Source: Paenibacillus_D sp047238105 | GTDB taxonomy: Bacteria; Bacillota; Bacilli; Paenibacillales; Paenibacillaceae | Length of the DNA: 64,000 bases | Assembly (NCBI RefSeq): GCF_047238105.1 | Contig: NZ_JBDFMD010000001.1 | Span: 434,001-498,000 of the forward strand | Direction of reading: 5' to 3' | Made by a program: the position numbers and the translations under genes | Part shown: positions 59,989 to 64,000 of the stretch, in pieces | How the letters are laid out: each line of letters starts with the position of its first letter | Numbering within the stretch: the first letter of the stretch is position 1 | Notes under the pieces: model-generated | Database searches by the model: none | What the model was told of the DNA's origin: nothing | What the model saw: only the letters and a program-made list of their open reading frames with translations

Positions 59989-61164
59989 TCATTGCAGTTC
60001 ATTCAGAAAACTGGTGCCCCTGCCCGTACCGGCGACACCGAAATTATGAGCAATCGTTGCCGCTACATCGGCAAAGGTGGTGCGTGTGCCAAGCGCACCC
60101 GGTCGTTTCAAGGCGGGGCTGTAGGCGAGCAGCGGTACATATTCGCGGGTATGGTCCGTACCGGTATGGGTCGGATCATTGCCATGGTCGGCCGTAATGA
60201 TCAGCAGATCGTCCTTGTCTGTCGCAGCAGCCAGATCCGGCAATGTCCGGTCGAACGCGGCCAGCGCCTCTGCATATCCGACAGGATCGCGCCTGTGGCC
60301 GTATAGCGAGTCAAAATCGACCAGGTTGGTGAACAGCAGGCCTCGAAACGGTTCGCCCAGCGCTTGCAGCGTCTTGACCATCCCGTCCTCATTGCTCTTC
60401 GTCGGCATCGAACGGGTAATCCCCTGACCGCTGAATATATCATGGATCTTGCCGACGGACCATACGTCATACCCCGCCCCCGACAATGCGTCCAGAATCG
60501 TCGGCTCCGGCGGCGATACCGCATAGTCATGTCGACCAGAGCTCCGCACGAATGCACCCGGGGCGCCGACAAAAGGTCTGGCAATGACCCGACCGACGGC
60601 AAACCTCGGGTCCATCGTCAGCTCACGGGCAATCTCGCAGCCCCGATATAGCTCCTCGAGCGGGATCACGTCCTCGTGGGCTGCGATCTGCAGCACGCTG
60701 TCAGCAGACGTATATACGATCCATGCCCCTGTCGATAGCTGCTCGGTGCCGAGCTCTTCAAGAATCTCGGTGCCGCTGGCAGGCTTGTTGCCGAGTACAG
60801 GGCGGCCGGTCAGCTCCGCGAAGCGGACGATCAGTTCCTCCGGAAAGCCGCCAGGGAATGTCTGAAACGGTACGTCAATCCGCAGTCCGGCCAGCTCCCA
60901 ATGACCCGTCATCGTATCCTTGCCCACCGATGCCTCAGCCATCTTGCCGTATGCGGCACGCGGCTCGCCAGCTCCCTGCCAGTCATGGATCGGCGCGATA
61001 TGCGCGAGCCCCCACTCCCGGAGCCGGGGCAGATCGAAGCCGGGCACGCTGGCCGCGATCGAGCCCAGCGTATGCGTCCCCTCATCTCCGAAGTCGGCGC
61101 TGTCGGGCATCGCACCGATGCCGACGCTGTCCAGTACAATGACCGCGATACGTTTGAATCTCAT
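59989..61164 (-). CDS. deoB: Phosphopentomutase
   Basis: Interconverts ribose (or deoxyribose) 1- and 5-phosphates. The 391-residue alkaline-phosphatase-fold protein has IVLDSVGIGAMPDS at the N-terminus, KDTMTGHWELAG near residue 82 (phospho-Thr) and metal motifs TADHGNDPT and GTDHTREYVP near 325-345. Its ATG overlaps the xerD stop (ATGA). Confidence 0.97.
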   Translation of the reverse strand: MRFKRIAVIVLDSVGIGAMPDSADFGDEGTHTLGSIAASVPGFDLPRLREWGLAHIAPIHDWQGAGEPRAAYGKMAEASVGKDTMTGHWELAGLRIDVPFQTFPGGFPEELIVRFAELTGRPVLGNKPASGTEILEELGTEQLSTGAWIVYTSADSVLQIAAHEDVIPLEELYRGCEIARELTMDPRFAVGRVIARPFVGAPGAFVRSSGRHDYAVSPPEPTILDALSGAGYDVWSVGKIHDIFSGQGITRSMPTKSNEDGMVKTLQALGEPFRGLLFTNLVDFDSLYGHRRDPVGYAEALAAFDRTLPDLAAATDKDDLLIITADHGNDPTHTGTDHTREYVPLLAYSPALKRPGALGTRTTFADVAATIAHNFGVAGTGRGTSFLNELQ

Positions 61165-62096
61165 GGCTGTTCTCCCTCCTCCCGGGCAGCTCCGGCCGCT
61201 GGCAGCGCGGCGCGGGGATGGGCCCGGTCATATACATCCTTCATACGGACTTTCCCAGGGGCCATATACATCTGGGTGGTCGACAGGTCGGCATGACCGA
61301 GCATCTCCTGAACAGATCTCAGGTCAGCACCGCCTTCCAGCAGATGGGCAGCAAAGGCATGCCGCAGCGAATGCGGCGTAATCTTGGCCGAGATGCCTGC
61401 AGCCTGAGCATACTTTTTGATCAGCTTCCAGAAGCCTTGTCTGGTGATCCGCGCGCCCTGCTGGTTCAGGAAGAGCGCGGCATGTCCCTGATCGGGTCGC
61501 AGCAGCTTCTCCCGGCCGTGCTCTACATACCGGAGCAAGGCAGCCAGCGCACTCTCGCCGATCGGGATGATGCGCTCATTGCCGTTGCTGCCGATGCAGC
61601 GGATGAATCGCAGCTCCGCATGCACGTGCTCCAGGTCCAGCATGATCAGCTCGGTCACCCGCATCCCAGTGGCGTAGAGCAACTCCAGCATCGCCGCATC
61701 TCTGCAGCCTGCCGCGCTCGCCGGATCGGGTGCTTCCAGCAGCTGCCGCACTTCGTCGACGGACAGAAAGCGAGGCATTTTTTTCTCTTGCTTCGGCGTC
61801 TCCAGATAGATTGACGGATCCTGGGCGAGCCGGCCGCTGCGAATAAGATAATGGAAGAACGCTCTCAGCGAGACGATCGTCCGGGTGATGGTCGCACTCG
61901 CCCGCCCTTTCTGCCGGAGCAGCAGCATATAACGGGCGATATGATGACGAGTGATTGCCGGGACGTCTGGCGCGCCTTCCGCTGCCGCAAAAGCCAAAAA
62001 AGCCGTTACATCCCGTGTATAAGCGTCCAGCGTATTCGAGCTCAGATTGCGCTCGTCCGCCAAATGTTCGACAAATGACTGTACTTCGGATTCCAC
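61161..62096 (-). CDS. xerD: Site-specific tyrosine recombinase XerD
   Basis: XerD with XerC resolves chromosome dimers at dif. The 311-residue protein has the catalytic Arg in YATGMRVTELI near residue 148, HSLRHAFAAHLL near 246, LGHADLSTTQMYMA with the last His and the Tyr nucleophile near 278. The beta-hairpin lysine motif, GKGxKER in most XerD, reads GSNGNERIIPIG and lacks both Lys. Start GTG 62096 with AAAGGA eight bases upstream. A 15-residue Ala/Glu-rich tail is unusual. Position upstream of deoB matches ripX. Confidence 0.94.
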   Translation of the reverse strand: MESEVQSFVEHLADERNLSSNTLDAYTRDVTAFLAFAAAEGAPDVPAITRHHIARYMLLLRQKGRASATITRTIVSLRAFFHYLIRSGRLAQDPSIYLETPKQEKKMPRFLSVDEVRQLLEAPDPASAAGCRDAAMLELLYATGMRVTELIMLDLEHVHAELRFIRCIGSNGNERIIPIGESALAALLRYVEHGREKLLRPDQGHAALFLNQQGARITRQGFWKLIKKYAQAAGISAKITPHSLRHAFAAHLLEGGADLRSVQEMLGHADLSTTQMYMAPGKVRMKDVYDRAHPRAALPAAGAAREEGEQP

Positions 62097-62178
62097 ATAA
62101 CCGTTCCTTTCACACAACGTTTCCCGTACTATTCCACATGGTGCTTGCCGATTCCTGCCGGTTGCGTGAAAGCATGGG

Positions 62179-62412
62179 CTATTCGCCCATCCAGTAAAAC
62201 CATTGCAACCGCTCCAGCCACGCCCGGCTGTCCCAGGCGGTCTGATCCGTCTGGAACACCTTGAGCGCTTGACCGTGCGGCATCGCATAAGGATCGACCG
62301 GATTGAGCCAATCGACCGCCCACCGGTACAGCGTCACCGCGATGATGGTCAGCATCAGGAACAGCACGAGGAACTGCAGGAGCTCCCAGCATTTGCGCAG
62401 CGAAATAATCAT
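62179..62412 (-). CDS. YqzK-like protein (DUF4227)
   Basis: A 77-residue protein with one membrane segment (LLQFLVLFLMLTIIAVTLYRW) and a soluble tail rich in Trp. DUF4227 proteins lie next to xerD in Bacillales. GGGGGGA precedes the ATG. Function unknown. Confidence 0.82.
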   Translation of the reverse strand: MIISLRKCWELLQFLVLFLMLTIIAVTLYRWAVDWLNPVDPYAMPHGQALKVFQTDQTAWDSRAWLERLQWFYWMGE

Positions 62413-62508
62413 GGCAATCCCCCCGGCCCACAGGTTGTCTTCTTTCCCACCTTATGACCGGCGGATCCGGAATAGTACAGTGCGGAGCTGCGGCGCTTGC
62501 CGCCTGTT

Positions 62509-63648
62509 TCAGGCTTGAGGCAGCGACGATGACGGAATCATCTGTTCCAATGGCATATAGGGCAGACCGACACTTTCCGCCACTTGAAGATAGGTCACCT
62601 GACCTTTGTAGGTGTTGACGCCTTTGCGCAGCGATTCATTGACGGCAATGGCGGCTTCCACCCCTTTGTCAGCCAGCTCCTGCACATACGGAAAAGTAAC
62701 ATTGGTCAGGGCAAGCGTCGAAGTCCGCGGTACGGCACCCGGCATGTTGGCAACAGCATAATGGAGCACACCATGCTTGATATAGACGGGCTGCCGGTGG
62801 GTCGTCACCCGGTCGATCGTCTCGATCGAGCCGCCCTGGTCAATCGCGACATCGACGATCACGGCCCCTTTCTTCATCGTCTGAACCATCGCCTCCGTTA
62901 CCAAGCGGGGTGCGCGAGCACCAGGGATCAGGACGGCGCCGATCAACAAGTCGGCCTTGCGAACCGCATGGGCGATGTTGTACGGGTTGGACATCAGGGT
63001 GCGGATCCGTCCGTTAAACTGCTCATCGATGTACCGCATCCGCTCGGCGCTGCGCTCCAGGATCACGACACTCGCGCCCATGCCCAGCGCCATGCGGGCA
63101 GCATTGGTGCCGACGATGCCGCCGCCGAGCACGATGACTTCGGCAGGCGGTACGCCAGGGACGCCGCCGAGCAGGATGCCCCTGCCGCCGTAAAAGGCTT
63201 CGAGGAACTGTGCTCCAACCTGTACGGCCATCCGCCCGGCCACTTCGCTCATCGGCGTCAGCAGCGGCAGGCCGCCTCCCGGCAGCTGGATCGTCTCGTA
63301 CGCGATCCCGGTGACGCCCCGATCCGCCAGAGCGCGAGTCAGCTCTGGCGCCGCCGCAAGATGTAGATAAGTAAACAAGATGAGATCAGGACGGAAATAA
63401 CCGTATTCTTCCGGCAACGGCTCTTTGACCTTGAGGATCATCTCCGCTTCCTTCCATAGATCAGCCGCGTGCGGTACGATCGTCGCACCTTCCTGCTCAT
63501 ACTGCTCATCGGAGAAGCCGCTTCCCTCGCCTGCGCCTTGCTGCACCAGCACTTCATGACCTGCTTGCTGCAGCATCCCCGCACCTGCAGGGATGAGAGC
63601 CACCCGGCTCTCATTACTTTTGATCTCGGTAGGCACGCCTATTCTCAT
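62509..63648 (-). CDS. ald: Alanine dehydrogenase
   Basis: Reversible NAD-dependent L-alanine deamination, important for alanine use and normal sporulation. The 379-residue protein has IPTEIKSNESRVALIP-like GVPTEIKSNESRVALIP at the N-terminus, LKVKEPLPEEY with the active Lys near 75, the catalytic His in LFTYLHLAA near 96, GGGIVGTNAARMALG (NAD) near 175 and AIDQGGSIET near 270. Regulated by AdeR in Bacillus; no such gene is proven here. Confidence 0.97.
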   Translation of the reverse strand: MRIGVPTEIKSNESRVALIPAGAGMLQQAGHEVLVQQGAGEGSGFSDEQYEQEGATIVPHAADLWKEAEMILKVKEPLPEEYGYFRPDLILFTYLHLAAAPELTRALADRGVTGIAYETIQLPGGGLPLLTPMSEVAGRMAVQVGAQFLEAFYGGRGILLGGVPGVPPAEVIVLGGGIVGTNAARMALGMGASVVILERSAERMRYIDEQFNGRIRTLMSNPYNIAHAVRKADLLIGAVLIPGARAPRLVTEAMVQTMKKGAVIVDVAIDQGGSIETIDRVTTHRQPVYIKHGVLHYAVANMPGAVPRTSTLALTNVTFPYVQELADKGVEAAIAVNESLRKGVNTYKGQVTYLQVAESVGLPYMPLEQMIPSSSLPQA

Positions 63649-63809
63649 CAGGTGCTTCCTCCTCTGATCTGCTTATTGGAAGACAGGCAGAAGCCAGGCG
63701 CCTATCCCTCTTCAGTAATCTAGTTCAACCTGCCCAATATTATGTATGAGGCGTATCCATTGGCCCTTTTATCCCATATGGTAAGGTATCGACTGCAGGA
63801 GGGATTCCA

Positions 63810-64000
63810 TTGACCCATATCGGGCACATCCTGTGCCGCTGCGCACGTTCCAGACCGACTGCGCATACGGCGAGACATCTGATCGTATTCCGCAAGGAAA
63901 CGGATTGCAAGGCTTGCCACGCCTACCTCGTCAGACGTGGGATGCGTGCCGTCAAACACGTGCAGGGCGCCTCTATGCTCTGCTGTCATCTCGACAAGCG
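63810..64000 (+). CDS. Possible start of a divergent gene, cut by the window edge
   Basis: TTG 63810 has a perfect GGAGGG six bases upstream and the frame stays open to the right edge (63 codons, with a cysteine-rich product that I do not recognise). In many Bacillales the gene divergent from ald is adeR (PucR type), but the visible residues do not resemble that family. It may be a real gene, a frameshifted adeR or chance. Confidence 0.3.
   Translation, partial: MTHIGHILCRCARSRPTAHTARHLIVFRKETDCKACHAYLVRRGMRAVKHVQGASMLCCHLDK

Overview
The window is core chromosome of a spore-forming, low-GC-lineage Gram-positive bacterium, most likely a member of the Paenibacillaceae (Paenibacillus/Cohnella-like). 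The evidence is a dense set of sporulation and germination genes (spoIVA, spoVIF, ypeB, spmA/spmB, ytfJ/gerW, spoVAA/AB/AF, the spoIIA operon, dacB, dacF), a TRAP protein (mtrB), a YIEGIA-type sporulation protein, and a menaquinone pathway that starts with MqnA (futalosine route) rather than MenF/MenD. Gene order follows the Bacillus subtilis ndk-hep-mtrB-hbs-spoIVA-gpsA-der-rpsA-cmk-ypeB-gudB-serA-res-spm-scp-rib-ppiB-lysA-spoVA-spoIIA-dacF-deoB-xerD region with local differences. Almost everything lies on the minus strand; the plus-strand genes are a polysaccharide deacetylase, a membrane-anchored unknown and serA.

Layout. 1-6.3 kb: ndk (partial) and a tightly overlapping menaquinone operon (hepS, menG, ubiA/mqnP, ubiX, mqnA, hepT), an unknown anchored protein, mtrB and tRNA-Pro(GGG). 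6.4-16.2 kb: hbs, spoIVA, yphF, a ferredoxin/nucleotidyltransferase/ferredoxin trio, yphE, spoVIF, gpsA, plsY, der, a YIEGIA pair and a YphA-like membrane protein. 16.3-24.6 kb: rpsA homologue, plsC, cmk, ypfB-like, a PilZ protein, ypeB with a 50-residue four-cysteine protein, prsW, gudB and mecA. 24.8-31.1 kb: small membrane proteins, a deacetylase, a phosphoesterase, a CPBP protease, rhodanese and serA. 31.2-42.9 kb: resABCDE cytochrome c biogenesis and respiratory signalling, rluB, spmBA, dacB, ytfJ with a DUF2953 protein, and scpAB. 42.9-48.9 kb: FMN-riboswitch riboflavin operon, ppiB, lysA. 49-55 kb: spoVAA-AB-AF, a TetR/SDR insertion with a perfect palindromic operator, then spoIIAA-spoIIAB-sigF. 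55-64 kb: dacF, a sugar-phosphate isomerase-like protein, pdp, a Spo0E-like phosphatase, punA, deoB, xerD, yqzK-like and ald.

The genes serve respiration (menaquinone, cytochrome c maturation, ResDE), sporulation and spore germination, lipid and wall synthesis, nucleoside salvage and flavin synthesis. Several promoters can be proposed: sigma-A sites, and forestage/mother-cell sites resembling sigma-H (spoIIA), sigma-E (spoIVA, dacB) and sigma-G (spoVAA).

Three otherwise conserved genes (hepT, resB and the small YIEGIA partner) each need a one-base correction to read through, two of them at A runs, so sequence error is a real possibility. I see no CRISPR array, transposase, rRNA or phage. No clearly unprecedented system is evident; the best leads are the ferredoxin/nucleotidyltransferase trio, the four-cysteine protein beside ypeB, the riboflavin leader whose hairpin contains a possible start codon, an intrinsic terminator placed at about +5 of the cmk promoter, and a XerD-like recombinase lacking the usual catalytic-lysine motif.
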